64,000 nucleotides of DNA from Sediminivirga luteola. Lineage in GTDB: Bacteria > Actinomycetota > Actinomycetes > Actinomycetales > Brevibacteriaceae. Shown piece after piece: positions 44,261 to 53,079 of the stretch. The notes under the pieces are model-generated. The model searched no databases, was not told where the DNA came from, and saw nothing but the letters and a program-made list of their open reading frames with translations. Within the stretch, counting starts at the first letter, position 1; every line of letters begins with the position of its first letter. The DNA is taken from the NCBI RefSeq assembly GCF_014639315.1, contig NZ_BMFY01000010.1:1-64000 (forward strand), written 5' to 3'. Both the position numbers and the translations under genes were made by a program.

Positions 44261-45748
44261 TCACGCCCCTCTGCCAGCCGGTGCGCCGCCGGCATCCGCG
44301 TGACCGGCGGGAACGCGCGGTCGCCGGGGATACAGGACGGCGGTCAGCACGAGGTAGGCCACGGCCGCCAGCACCGCCGCCGGCAGCGAGGCGGTGACGT
44401 AGGCGAAGGCGGCCTGGGTCTCCAAGGTGATCGGATCGTACAGCCACACGTAGAAGACCGCGCCCAGGGCGACCGCACCCAGCCCGGCGATGTTGATCCC
44501 GCCGCGGTAGGCGTAGAGCCGGCCGCGCTGAGCCAGGTGGAGCTCCCGCAGATCGAGCCGCTGGCGGCGCAGGACGAAGTAGTCGGCCAGGGCCACCCCG
44601 CACACCGCCGTCAGGAAGGCACCCGAATACGTCACGAAGGTCATGAACTGCTCGTACATGAACTGCGGGAAGAACGCCATGATGCCCGGCAGCACGAAGA
44701 ACAGGGCGCTGAGCCACTTCCACGGCAGCCGCACCAGGAAGCGCCCGGAGGACTGACGGATCGCCAGGACGGTGGAATAGACGATGGAGGCCATGGAGGT
44801 GACGTTCGCGAACGCGATGAACGCCAGCACGCCCACGCCCAGCACGGCACCGCCGAAGGGAACCATCCACACGGTGGGATCGGAGTCGCCGAGGGTGAGC
44901 GCGGAGGCGAGCCCGACCGCCTGCGCCAGGATGGTGGCGACGAACAGCCCGCCGAACGCCGGCCACATCGCCGCCTTGCGCGAACGGGTCATACGGGCCA
45001 GCGAGCCCATGACGGGATACCAGGAGACGCCCACGCCGACGTTGAACTCCACGGCCATCATGAAGTTCAGGGTCGGATCTTCGAACGGCGCCAGCGGGGA
45101 GGCGGCGGAGAGCGCGTCCCAGGAGGTGTTCATGACGAGGAACACCATCATGGCACCGACGATGAGGGCCAGCCCGGGCGCGACGATGGCGTTGAGGCGG
45201 CCGATGAGGACCGGGCCGCGGGAGAGGATGAGCCAGGCCAGGACGATGGCCGCCAGGGCGCACACCGTCACGAGGGGCCCGTACTGGGACAGTTCGGCGC
45301 CGGTGACCTCGCCGGTGATCTGGCTCGCGGCGCGGCCGGCCATCACCGCCAGCAGCGAGGACCAGCCCATTTCGGTGATGAGGATGACAGTGAAGACCAG
45401 GATGCCCACGCCCACCACGCCGAAGGCGCCGCGCAGGAGCGTGTACTGCTCCGAGCCGTAGCGCTGGGAGGCGGCGGTCGAGGCGAGGACCATGAAGCAC
45501 AGGCCGATGGCGTTGCCGATGATCATCGCGATCGTGCCGTCGCGGAAGCCCACCAGCAGAGCGGTGGAACCGCCGACGATGAACGCCCAGGTGGCGATGG
45601 CCAGGGAGCTGCTCACCCAGGTGAAGTCGAGGCCGGACCACATGCGTTCGCGGCGCAGCAGCGGGAACGTCCCGAACCGGGTCTCCTCGGCCAGCGCCTT
45701 CTCCGGCGAGCGCTGCCGCGTGCCGCGCGCGGCACCGGCGCCGCTCAC
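44261..45748 (-). CDS. NCS1-family nucleobase/hydantoin-type permease
   Basis: A 495-residue transporter with about twelve helices. It starts after the cytoplasmic ETRFGTFPLLRRERMWSGLD segment and has typical NCS1 parts: VSSSLAIATWAFIVGGS, YGSEQYTLLRGAFG and NFMMAVEFNVGVGVSWYPVM. Substrates of the family are cytosine, purines, allantoin, hydantoin or vitamins. GTG 45748 overlaps the stop of the small gene (GTGA), which decides the start; the frame upstream is only a shadow of that small gene. Confidence 0.9.
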   Translation of the reverse strand: MSGAGAARGTRQRSPEKALAEETRFGTFPLLRRERMWSGLDFTWVSSSLAIATWAFIVGGSTALLVGFRDGTIAMIIGNAIGLCFMVLASTAASQRYGSEQYTLLRGAFGVVGVGILVFTVILITEMGWSSLLAVMAGRAASQITGEVTGAELSQYGPLVTVCALAAIVLAWLILSRGPVLIGRLNAIVAPGLALIVGAMMVFLVMNTSWDALSAASPLAPFEDPTLNFMMAVEFNVGVGVSWYPVMGSLARMTRSRKAAMWPAFGGLFVATILAQAVGLASALTLGDSDPTVWMVPFGGAVLGVGVLAFIAFANVTSMASIVYSTVLAIRQSSGRFLVRLPWKWLSALFFVLPGIMAFFPQFMYEQFMTFVTYSGAFLTAVCGVALADYFVLRRQRLDLRELHLAQRGRLYAYRGGINIAGLGAVALGAVFYVWLYDPITLETQAAFAYVTASLPAAVLAAVAYLVLTAVLYPRRPRVPAGHADAGGAPAGRGA

Positions 45749-45981
45749 AGGATCACCGCCAGCGCCGAGAGCCCGCAGATGGCGACGGTCACCAGCACGT
45801 ACCCGCCGAGTTCCCGGCCGGAGAGCGGCTGACGGGCTTCGTCGCCGGCCTCGTCCTCCTCCACGATGCGGATGCGGCGTTCGAGTTCCTCCGCGACGGG
45901 GCGCTCCATCCCCGCACCGGTCATCGCCGCGATGAAATCGGCGCCGCGGGCAGCGTGTGACTCGCCTGGGCCTGCGCTCAT
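45745..45981 (-). CDS. Small membrane protein coupled to the NCS1 permease
   Basis: A 78-residue protein: a hydrophilic N-terminal part with a short acidic/basic helix (ELERRIRIVEEDEAGDEAR) and one C-terminal membrane helix (ELGGYVLVTVAICGLSALAV). AAAGGAG at good spacing precedes the ATG, so it is translated. It overlaps the permease start by 4 bases. I know no family for it. Its position suggests an accessory subunit of the permease, as small proteins accompany other secondary transporters. Confidence 0.75.
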   Translation of the reverse strand: MSAGPGESHAARGADFIAAMTGAGMERPVAEELERRIRIVEEDEAGDEARQPLSGRELGGYVLVTVAICGLSALAVIL

Positions 45982-45995
45982 ATTCGCACTCCTTT

Positions 45996-46012
45996 ACCAA
46001 ATTCGATTTGGT
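45996..46012. promoter_or_regulatory. 17-bp palindrome, probable operator of the permease operon
   Basis: ACCAAATTCGATTTGGT is a perfect palindrome around its centre, 15 bases before the ATG of the small membrane protein and overlapping its ribosome-site region. It also faces the divergent dehydrogenase gene at 46266. The TetR protein encoded at the operon's end is the prime candidate to bind it. Confidence 0.75.
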
Positions 46013-46239
46013 TTAGTGTTGCGCCGATCACAGCCCGAGTCAATCCCCTCGCCGTGACGTCTCGCTCCCCGGACTGTGGTGATGAGGGCGGCGGAGCAAG
46101 CTGCCTGTCCCGCACGCGTTCGGGCCGTGGTCACTCGTACCGCCGCCCACCCGGATAGGCGCCGCACCCCGCGCCCCGCCACTCGCCTCGGGCGCCTCCG
46201 TCGATGACGACGCTCGTCGCGGGCCCGCCCGGACGGCTC

Positions 46240-46255
46240 TTGCACGGTCATGCAA
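46240..46255. promoter_or_regulatory. Small inverted repeat before a dehydrogenase start
   Basis: TTGCA-N6-TGCAA lies 10 bases before the ATG at 46266. It may be an operator. Only one copy is seen here, so support is weak. The 253-base spacer holds no gene. Confidence 0.35.
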
Positions 46256-46265
46256 AGATGGCGAT

Positions 46266-47405
46266 ATGAACGTTCCCTCGACGATGCGGGCTGCTGTGTG
46301 GGACGGCACCACCTCGCATCTGCACACCGAGACCATTCCCACTCCGGAACCGAAAGCCAATGAGGCACTGGTCCAGATCATCTCCTGCGGCGTCTGCCAC
46401 ACCGATCTGCACGTGCTCAAAGGCGAGGTCGCCTTCCCTGGACCGGCAGTCGTCGGGCATGAGATCAGCGGCCGCGTCGTCCGGATCGGTGAGGGCACCG
46501 ACGAAGCCCGCACCCACGTCGGCGGCGGGGTGCTGGAGCCGGGCACCCCGGTGGTCGGCGCGTTCATCATGCCGTGCACCGAGTGCGAGCCGTGCCAAAA
46601 GGGCCGCGACGATCTGTGCGAGAAGTTCTTCGGTGAGAACCGCCTGAATGGCAATCTGTTCGACGGCACCTCGCGGCTGCACCGCGAAGACGGCTCGCGG
46701 CTGTCGATGTACTCGATGGGCGGCCTGGCCGAATACGCGGTCGTGCCGCTGGCGGCCCTGACACCGCTGCCCGAGGGCCTGCCCCCGGAGGAGAGCGCCA
46801 TCCTCGGCTGCGCGGCGTTCACCGCGTTCGGCGCCGTACGCCAGTCCCGGCTGCAGCCGGGCGAGACCGCGGCCATCGTCGCCACCGGCGGAGTCGGCTC
46901 CAGCCTCATCCAGGTAGCCAAGCATGCGGGCGCCTCGAAGGTCATCGCCATCGACATCGCCGATGCCAAGCTCGCCGCGGCCAAGGATCTGGGCGCCGAC
47001 GAGACGGTCAACTCCGCGCAGGAGGACGCCCGGGAGGCGGTGCTGCGCCTGACCGACGGCAAGGGCGTCGACGTCGCCTTCGAGGCGCTCGGGCATCCGG
47101 CCACCTTCAGCCAGGCCGTGACCCTGCTGCGCGAGGGCGGGCGGATGGTCGCGGTCGGGATCGCCGCCGGCAAGGCCGCCGCGGAGGTCGAGATCACCCC
47201 GCTGGTGCGGCGCGGCCAGACGATCGTCGGCTCCTTCGGCGCGCGCACCCGCGAGGATCTGCCCCAGGTCGTGGACATGGCCGCGCAGGGCGGATACCGC
47301 GTCGCCGAGGCCGTGACGCGCCGCTATTCGCTCGATCAGGCCGACGAGGCCTACCAGGCACTGGCACGCGGAGAGATCACCGGTCGCGCCATCGTGGTGA
47401 TGTAG
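46266..47405 (+). CDS. Zinc-binding alcohol dehydrogenase (propanol-preferring type)
   Basis: A 379-residue medium-chain dehydrogenase. The catalytic zinc ligands are in CGVCHTDLH and GHEISG. The structural zinc cysteines lie in MPCTECEPCQKGRDDLC. The cofactor motif is AIVATGGVGSSLIQVA. It acts on small alcohols or aldehydes in the family. No strong ribosome site is visible, only AGATGG. It is divergent from the permease operon and convergent with the AGCS gene. Confidence 0.9.
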   Translation: MNVPSTMRAAVWDGTTSHLHTETIPTPEPKANEALVQIISCGVCHTDLHVLKGEVAFPGPAVVGHEISGRVVRIGEGTDEARTHVGGGVLEPGTPVVGAFIMPCTECEPCQKGRDDLCEKFFGENRLNGNLFDGTSRLHREDGSRLSMYSMGGLAEYAVVPLAALTPLPEGLPPEESAILGCAAFTAFGAVRQSRLQPGETAAIVATGGVGSSLIQVAKHAGASKVIAIDIADAKLAAAKDLGADETVNSAQEDAREAVLRLTDGKGVDVAFEALGHPATFSQAVTLLREGGRMVAVGIAAGKAAAEVEITPLVRRGQTIVGSFGARTREDLPQVVDMAAQGGYRVAEAVTRRYSLDQADEAYQALARGEITGRAIVVM

Positions 47406-47493
47406 GCACCGGCAGCGTCCGCTGCTTCCCGGGTCGTGCGCTGATTCCGCGTGAGCTCGTGCCTGGAATTAATGCACCGCCCGGGAACTACCG

Positions 47494-47530
47494 CTGGCGT
47501 CCACTCCGCACTACCTGGCGTCCACTCCGC
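47494..47530. repeat. 16-bp direct repeat with 21-bp period
   Basis: CTGGCGTCCACTCCGC appears twice, separated by ACTAC, in the spacer between two convergent genes. No coding use is apparent. Confidence 0.7.
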
Positions 47531-47588
47531 GGACCAGCGCCGGGTGCGCACGCGCAGCGTGCAGGCGCCACAGGACCGTCGGCAGGAC

Positions 47589-47636
47589 ACGAAGGGACCC
47601 GTGGTGATCGGTGCAGATCACCGCGGGTCCCTTCGT
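47589..47636. terminator. Long terminator hairpin between converging genes
   Basis: A 21-bp stem with one T-G pair (ACGAAGGGACCCG-T-GGTGATC and its partner) closes a six-base loop between the alcohol dehydrogenase and the AGCS symporter gene. It can act on both transcripts. Confidence 0.85.
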
Positions 47637-47704
47637 GTATCCGGAAGCCGAGCCTGCCCGGTTACCCGGGTGCGGCCGCGGGTGCCGCGGGGCGGCCGCG
47701 GAAC

Positions 47705-49420
47705 TCAGACCGGCTCGGAGTCTCCGGTCTCGTCCTCGCGCTCGGCCCGGGCGCGGCGGAACCCTGCCCTGACCTTCCCCAGCTTCCGCTTGCGGCGCTG
47801 CTCGCGCGCCTTCGCGGCCTCCACCTGCTCCGGGGTGGGGTCGTGGCTGCCGGTCATGCCCACCTGAAGGTCGTCGGGGATCTCGCCCAGCGTGCCGACC
47901 TCGGTGCGGGTCTGGTGCCGGAGGATCTCCAGCCTGAGCACTCTCGCCAGGAAGTACATGCCGAGCAGATTGGGCAGCACCATCAGGAAGAACACCGCAT
48001 CGGAGAAGGCGATCACAGAGTCCAGGGACACCGAGGCGCCCACGATCACGGCGAGCACCCAGAAGATCTGGTAGCCCTTCTCCGCGATCTTGGATCCGCC
48101 GAACAGGAAGCCGATCGACTTCTGCCCGTAGTAGCCGTAGCTGAACAGCGTGGAGACGCCGAACAGCACGATGCAGGCGGTGAGCAGGTACGGGTACCAG
48201 TCGGCGACGGAGGCGAAGGCCGACTGCGTGATGGCCACGCCCTCGGCGGTGCTGCCGTCCTCCGTCTCCATCTGGTAGGCGCCGGTCACGGTGATGGCCA
48301 GGGCGGTCAGGGTGCAGATGATGATCGAGTCGATCAGCGGCTCCCACAGCGCCGTGTAACCCTCGGTGCCGGGATGCTTGGTCTTGACCGCCGCGTGGGC
48401 CATACCGGCGGTGCCCAGGCCGCCGCCGTTGGAGAACAGCGCACGCTGGATGCCGATGATCGCCACGCCTACCGCGCCGCCGGCGACTCCCTCGCCGGTG
48501 AACGCACTCTGGAAGATGGTGGCCACCGCGGCGGGCAGCTCGGTGACGTGCAGCAGGATGATGACGACGGTGCTCACCAGGTAGAGCACGGCCATCAGCG
48601 GAGTGACCTTGGAGGTCCAGCGGGCGATGGAGGTGATGCCGCCCAGCACGACGACCGCGGTGAGCACGGCCATCATGAGACCGAGGATCCACAGCTGCCC
48701 GGCGAAGAAGCTGTCCTCGCCGCCGGTGGCGTTCACGACGGCCGCGGCCACCTGGTTCGCCTGGAACAGATTGCCCGCCCCGACGGCGCCGATGGCGGTG
48801 AAGACGGCGTAGCAAATGGCCAGGCCGAGGCCGAGCTTGGGCCAGCCGAGTTCCTTCAGGCCGTCACGCAGGTAATACATGGGGCCGCCGGACACGACGC
48901 CCTTCTTGTCGATCGTCCGGTACTTCACCCCGAGGGTCGCCTCGGCCATCTTCAGCGTCATGGCGAAGAAGCCGAAGATCACGATCCACAGCGCCGCGCC
49001 CGGACCGCCGAGGCTGATGGCGACGGCCACGCCGGCGATGTTGCCCAGGCCGACCGTGCCGGAGAGTTCCGTGGCGAGCGCCTGGAAGGAGGACACCTGG
49101 CCAGGGTCGGTCTTGGCGCTGCGCTTGCCGCGGATGACGTCGAGGGAGTGCTTGAGCCCTCTGAGCGGCTGCCACTTGAGCCAGGCAGTGAAGAAGATCG
49201 CTGCCGCCATCAGCCAGATGACGACGACGGGGATTCCGATGGGGCCGAGGGGGATTTCGAAGAAGACGATGGCGGAGAGCCGATCGGCGATCGGCGCGAA
49301 GAGATTGTCGACTCTCTCGTCCAGAGTGGGGCTGCTCGGTGGAGCCTCACCCGCATTCAGTTGTAGTTGGGACAGATGGACGCGTTCATGCGAGGTCATG
49401 AAATGCGGCACCGTTGACAT
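47705..49420 (-). CDS. Alanine/glycine:cation symporter (AGCS family)
   Basis: A 571-residue sodium-amino-acid symporter with ten to eleven helices after a 65-residue N-terminal part. The family region is SFQALATELSGTVGLGNIAG, followed by VSGGPMYYLRDGLKELG and the SNGGGLGTAGMAHAA loop. A basic, lysine/arginine-rich C-terminal tail of about 60 residues is unusual. ATG 49420 fits a promoter placed at 49470-49497; ATG 49399 and TTG 49462 are alternatives and no ribosome site decides. No glycine riboswitch is seen upstream. Confidence 0.9.
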   Translation of the reverse strand: MSTVPHFMTSHERVHLSQLQLNAGEAPPSSPTLDERVDNLFAPIADRLSAIVFFEIPLGPIGIPVVVIWLMAAAIFFTAWLKWQPLRGLKHSLDVIRGKRSAKTDPGQVSSFQALATELSGTVGLGNIAGVAVAISLGGPGAALWIVIFGFFAMTLKMAEATLGVKYRTIDKKGVVSGGPMYYLRDGLKELGWPKLGLGLAICYAVFTAIGAVGAGNLFQANQVAAAVVNATGGEDSFFAGQLWILGLMMAVLTAVVVLGGITSIARWTSKVTPLMAVLYLVSTVVIILLHVTELPAAVATIFQSAFTGEGVAGGAVGVAIIGIQRALFSNGGGLGTAGMAHAAVKTKHPGTEGYTALWEPLIDSIIICTLTALAITVTGAYQMETEDGSTAEGVAITQSAFASVADWYPYLLTACIVLFGVSTLFSYGYYGQKSIGFLFGGSKIAEKGYQIFWVLAVIVGASVSLDSVIAFSDAVFFLMVLPNLLGMYFLARVLRLEILRHQTRTEVGTLGEIPDDLQVGMTGSHDPTPEQVEAAKAREQRRKRKLGKVRAGFRRARAEREDETGDSEPV

Positions 49421-49469
49421 AGCGGACAGTAGTGGCGTACGCACAGGCCGGGCGCGCCACAAACACTAG

Positions 49470-49497
49470 ACCCTAGCAAAGCGTTTTCCCACGTCAA
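49470..49497 (-). promoter_or_regulatory. Promoter of the AGCS symporter gene
   Basis: Read on the minus strand: -35 TTGACG, a 16-base spacer, -10 TAGGGT. The predicted start of transcription falls near 49463, leaving a leader of about 40 bases to the ATG at 49420. Confidence 0.6.
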
Positions 49498-49518
49498 ACC
49501 GTCCAGCCAGACGGTTTG
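49495..49518. promoter_or_regulatory. Inverted repeat overlapping the AGCS promoter
   Basis: CAAACCGTC-CAGCCA-GACGGTTTG, a perfect 9-bp inverted repeat, covers the upstream edge of the -35 hexamer, a usual position for a repressor or activator site. The 421-base interval to the arsenate-reductase-like gene (49421-49841) holds no convincing gene besides this. Confidence 0.6.
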
Positions 49519-49841
49519 GGCGGGAAATGCGCCTCTCACCAGGTGGTTTAGCGCCGTCGAAATGGTCGCCCGGCACAGGCGCAGGAATTGTGCTATGGCA
49601 CTGCATCTCCGGGGCGAAATCGCAGCAGGCGCCGCATCAAGGACACTTGTCCGCAGAGGCAGGAAATCGGCCATTGCCCGCCGCTGGCGTGACGATAGGA
49701 TCACAGCGGGCCGCCGGCCCGAAAGCACGCCGGAACCGCATCGGCGACGACGGCCCGGCACGTCTGCTGCCGAACGCAGCGAACACCGGTGGATCGGCCC
49801 CGCGGACCGCCGGCACGGAAAACGTGAAGGAGTGTCCCGAG

Positions 49842-50384
49842 ATGACCGCTCAGACTGATCCGGCTCATCCGGACAAAGGAACGTCCGGTCAGCCCGTGCG
49901 TGCCGCCGAGGAGGAGATCGCTCCTGCGGCCAGGTCCGCTGATAACCCGGGGGTGCTCTTCGTCTGCGTGCGCAACGGCGGCAAATCCCAGATGGCGGCC
50001 GGGCTCATGCGGCACGAGCTCGCCGCGGCCGGGGCCGCAGAGGCGGTTCGCGTGGATTCCGCGGGCACCGCGCCGGGGAGCGCCCTCAACGCGCTCTCGG
50101 CGGAAGTGCTCAGCGAGATGGGTGTGGACATCACCGCGGAACGCCCTTCACAGCTGACCGCCGAGCGCATGCGGGCACTCGGCCATGTGGTGGTCCTGGG
50201 GTCCGAGGCGCAGGTGGAGCCTCCCGAGGGCGTGACCGTGGAGCGATGGGAGACGGACGAGCCGAGCCTGCGCGGCGTCGAGGGCCGCGAGCGCATGGAG
50301 CTCATCCGGGACGACATCCACGCGCGGGTGAAGGATCTCGCCGCGCGCCTGCTGGGAGGCGGCGGGCTCAGTGCCGCCCGGTGA
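49842..50384 (+). CDS. Low-molecular-weight phosphatase family, arsenate-mycothiol transferase-like
   Basis: A 180-residue protein with a 35-residue disordered N-terminal extension, then a LMW-PTP fold. The P-loop is CVRNGGKSQMAA: the nucleophile C42 is present, but the usual Arg of Cx5R is Lys48. The same kind of loop is, as I recall, seen in the corynebacterial mycothiol-dependent arsenate reductases. AAGGAG precedes the ATG. It is alone, with no arsB/arsR neighbours. It could reduce arsenate or act as a phosphatase. Confidence 0.8.
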   Translation: MTAQTDPAHPDKGTSGQPVRAAEEEIAPAARSADNPGVLFVCVRNGGKSQMAAGLMRHELAAAGAAEAVRVDSAGTAPGSALNALSAEVLSEMGVDITAERPSQLTAERMRALGHVVVLGSEAQVEPPEGVTVERWETDEPSLRGVEGRERMELIRDDIHARVKDLAARLLGGGGLSAAR

Positions 50385-50387
50385 CGC

Positions 50388-51761
50388 TCAGTGGGCCCGT
50401 CCAGTGATGACATCGGCGACCCGGGCCAGGGGCGAGGTGCGCTCGCGTCCTGCGATCTCGCTCGCATCGGCGATCCCGTAGGCCTTGTAGAGTCCGTGCG
50501 TGGCGAGCCAGCGCAGCGGTTCCGGTTCCCATTTCCGCACCCGGCGGTCCACCCAGGGAAGCGTGATCAGTTCGCTGTCCGTGCCGGTGATGAGGTCGGC
50601 GATGGTGCGGCCGGCGAGGTTCGTCGTACTCACGCCCGTGCCCACGTAGCCGCCGGCCCAGGCGATCCGCGTCCGGTGGTCCAGGCCGACGGTGGCCGTC
50701 CAGTCGCGTGGTACGCCGAGCACGCCGGACCACACGTGATCGATCTTCGCCGTCGAGGTGCACGGGAAGAACCGGTGAAGCAGCGCGCCGAGCTGCCGGA
50801 CCGTGGACTCGGGCGTCCGTCCATCCAGGTCGGTGCGCGAACCGTACTTGTACGGCACTCCCCTGCCGCCGAAGGCGATCCGGTCGTCGGCGGTGCGCTG
50901 AGCGTACATGTACACGTGCGCCAGATCGCCGAGCACCTCCCGCCCCTCCCAGCCGATCTGCTCCCACATCCACGCCGGTAGCGGCTCCGTCACGATCATG
51001 GAGGAGTTCATCGGGAGCCAGGCGCGCCGCAGGCCCTTGAGCTGCGCGGTAAAGCCCTCGGTGGCGCGGACGATGTAGCCGGAGTCGATGTCTCCGTGCC
51101 CGGTGCGCACCAGGTGCGGCTGGATCTCGAGGGCACGGGTGCCCTCGTAGATCTCCACCCCGGCGCGTTCGGCGGCCTCTGCCAGGCCTCGCGCCAGCTT
51201 GGCCGGGTGGATGCGCGCGGCGTGCGGATGCCAGAGGGCGGCGCGGACTCCCTCGACCCGCACCCGGGCTGTGGCCGCGGCGGCGTCCAGCAGTTCCGCA
51301 TCGGTGCTCCGCCAGCCGCGTTCCGCGGCGGCGAACTCCTTCAGGCGGGACTCCTGCGCGGGCGTGTAGGCGACGTTCAGCTCGCCGCCCTTGCGGATGT
51401 CCGCGTCGATGCCCTCTTCGCCGGCCACGCGGATCACCTCGTCGACGGTGTCGTTCATGGCCCGCTGGAAACGTTCGGCCTCGGCACGGCCGTGACTGGC
51501 GGCGAACTGCTCCCGGCCTCCAGTGATGGAGTTGGTCAGCCAGCCTCCGTTCCGGCCGGAGGCGCCGTAACCGGCGAAGCGCTGCTCTACGACGACGATG
51601 CGTTTCTCCGGGGCCGCTTTCTTCAGGTAGTAGGCGGTCCACAGGCCGGTGTAGCCCCCGCCGACGATGGTGACATCAGCGCTCGTGGAGCCCGGCAGGG
51701 AGGGCCGGGACTCCGGTACGCCGATCTGCCGCCACCAGTGGGAGACCTCGCCATTGATCAT
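50388..51761 (-). CDS. FAD-dependent amine/amino acid oxidoreductase (DadA/PuuB-like)
   Basis: A 457-residue DAO-family flavoprotein. The dinucleotide loop is VTIVGGGYTGLWTAYYL, followed by the Glu-ending VVVEQ strand and the flavin-contacting GYGASGRNGGW, typical of gamma-glutamylputrescine oxidase and related enzymes. The late FAD site is IAWAGGYVGTGVSTTNLAGR. GAGGAG precedes the ATG. Its stop lies 3 bases from the end of the convergent phosphatase-like gene. The substrate is unknown. Confidence 0.88.
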   Translation of the reverse strand: MINGEVSHWWRQIGVPESRPSLPGSTSADVTIVGGGYTGLWTAYYLKKAAPEKRIVVVEQRFAGYGASGRNGGWLTNSITGGREQFAASHGRAEAERFQRAMNDTVDEVIRVAGEEGIDADIRKGGELNVAYTPAQESRLKEFAAAERGWRSTDAELLDAAAATARVRVEGVRAALWHPHAARIHPAKLARGLAEAAERAGVEIYEGTRALEIQPHLVRTGHGDIDSGYIVRATEGFTAQLKGLRRAWLPMNSSMIVTEPLPAWMWEQIGWEGREVLGDLAHVYMYAQRTADDRIAFGGRGVPYKYGSRTDLDGRTPESTVRQLGALLHRFFPCTSTAKIDHVWSGVLGVPRDWTATVGLDHRTRIAWAGGYVGTGVSTTNLAGRTIADLITGTDSELITLPWVDRRVRKWEPEPLRWLATHGLYKAYGIADASEIAGRERTSPLARVADVITGRAH

Positions 51762-52012
51762 CGTGCTGCTCCTCGTGCCACGGGCGCCCGGTGTGAGCTG
51801 CCTCTCACACTCTTCGGGATCAGGCTAGCGCCTCGTCCCCGGCGCCCCGTGGCAGGGGTGCGCCGGCCGGGGCGGATGCCTCCTCACGTCCCTTCCGGGT
51901 GGCATGAAAGTGCGGCAAGATACCCTGTCCCTCTCCGCCTGCATGTGGCCGGCACCCCGACGGCCCGGCACCCCCGGCACCCCGGCAGAGCGGCAGAGCG
52001 TAGAACCGCGTT

Positions 52013-52981
52013 CTACGCGGCGTCCTGGAGGCGTTCGCGCCACCACGCCACCGTCTCCTCCACCGCCTGGAGCAAGGGGGTCGGACGCAGACCCAAGAGC
52101 CCCTCGGTCCGGGAGGAGTCCATGACGTAGGGGTTCTCCCACTGGTAGAGCATTTCGGCGAACTCGCCCAGGGGCGGCACGAACCGGCCCGCGCGCATGG
52201 CCCATGAGGGCAGGGGCGCCAGGCGGGGCATCTCAGTGCCGGCTGCCCGGCAATAGGCGGCGATGAGCTCCCGCTGCGTCACCGGCGGGCCGGTGGGAGC
52301 GAACAGGACGCCGCTGGCCTCGGGCATCTCCGCCGCGCGGATCATCGCCGCGGCGAGGTCCGGCAGATAGGTGAACGAGTGCGGCAGGTCGGCCGAGCCG
52401 ATGGGCCGCGCCGTTCCGCCCTGTATGGCGGGGAGCATCATGCGCTCCCCGGCGTGGGCGTTCTGCAGCGCATGCGGCCCGAAGTAATCCGAGGCGACCA
52501 TGCTGACGACCCGGGTCCTGGCCTCCATCCGCTCCTCGATCAGGTGACGCCGCACCATTCCCTTCCGGCTCAGCCCCGCCTCCGGTAGTGCCGGCACGCC
52601 GTCGGGTTCGGTGAACGGCTGCTCGCCGCGATCCATGCTGTACAGGCTCTCGGTGAAGACGACGGGAATGCCCGCGCGGCCGGCAGCGGCGAGCACCGCC
52701 GCCTGCACCGGCGGGGTCTCGCGCCGCCAGGCGGCGGCCGAGTACGTGCCCGGGTGCACGCAGCAGTGCAGGGCAGCAGCACCGGCGATCGCACGCTCCA
52801 CATCGCCGGCCGAGGACGCGTCCCCGGATAGACGTCTGATCCGGGGGTGCTCCGGGCCGGAGCCGCTCCTGGTCATGAGGGTGACCTCGTGACCCCGCGC
52901 GGCGAGCATGAGGGACAGGGTGGCGCCGATGGCTCCGGCACCGAGCACGGCGTGCCGGAGGGGCTGGGTGGCTTCAGTCAT
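52013..52981 (-). CDS. NAD-dependent epimerase/dehydratase-like protein
   Basis: A 322-residue extended-SDR-fold protein. The cofactor loop is AVLGAGAIGATLSLMLAARG, one of the atypical GxGxxG forms. The YxxxK pair expected for catalysis is not clear (SLYSMDRG replaces it), so it may be a binding or regulatory member. ATG 52981 follows AAGGA. The gene is divergent from a TetR regulator with two operators between. A palindrome CGTAGAAC-CGC-GTTCTACG overlaps the stop codon (51999-52017). Confidence 0.82.
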   Translation of the reverse strand: MTEATQPLRHAVLGAGAIGATLSLMLAARGHEVTLMTRSGSGPEHPRIRRLSGDASSAGDVERAIAGAAALHCCVHPGTYSAAAWRRETPPVQAAVLAAAGRAGIPVVFTESLYSMDRGEQPFTEPDGVPALPEAGLSRKGMVRRHLIEERMEARTRVVSMVASDYFGPHALQNAHAGERMMLPAIQGGTARPIGSADLPHSFTYLPDLAAAMIRAAEMPEASGVLFAPTGPPVTQRELIAAYCRAAGTEMPRLAPLPSWAMRAGRFVPPLGEFAEMLYQWENPYVMDSSRTEGLLGLRPTPLLQAVEETVAWWRERLQDAA

Positions 52982-53029
52982 GGGAATCGCGTCCTTCGGA
53001 TTCGAGTGCGGGCTCGTGGCGGCCCATAC

Positions 53030-53046
53030 CGAGAGCACTGCTCTCG
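53030..53046. promoter_or_regulatory. TetR operator, perfect copy
   Basis: CGAGAGCACTGCTCTCG is a perfect 17-bp palindrome between the divergent epimerase-like and TetR genes, 49 bases before the epimerase start. Confidence 0.85.
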
Positions 53047-53079
53047 AAAGTTCACTATGCGCTCACTGTCTCGAAAAAG

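Noticed and set aside
45749-46000. N-terminal extension of the NCS1 permease to 46000
   Set aside because: It would run over the small 78-residue gene in another frame and is Arg-rich. The small gene has a good ribosome site, and the permease starts at the GTGA overlap.
49421-49526. Glycine riboswitch ahead of the AGCS symporter
   Set aside because: The predicted leader is only about 40 bases and lacks the tandem glycine aptamer core.
49562-49858. 98-residue frame upstream of the phosphatase-like gene
   Set aside because: No ribosome site, Arg/His-rich shadow sequence, and it overlaps the real start at 49842.
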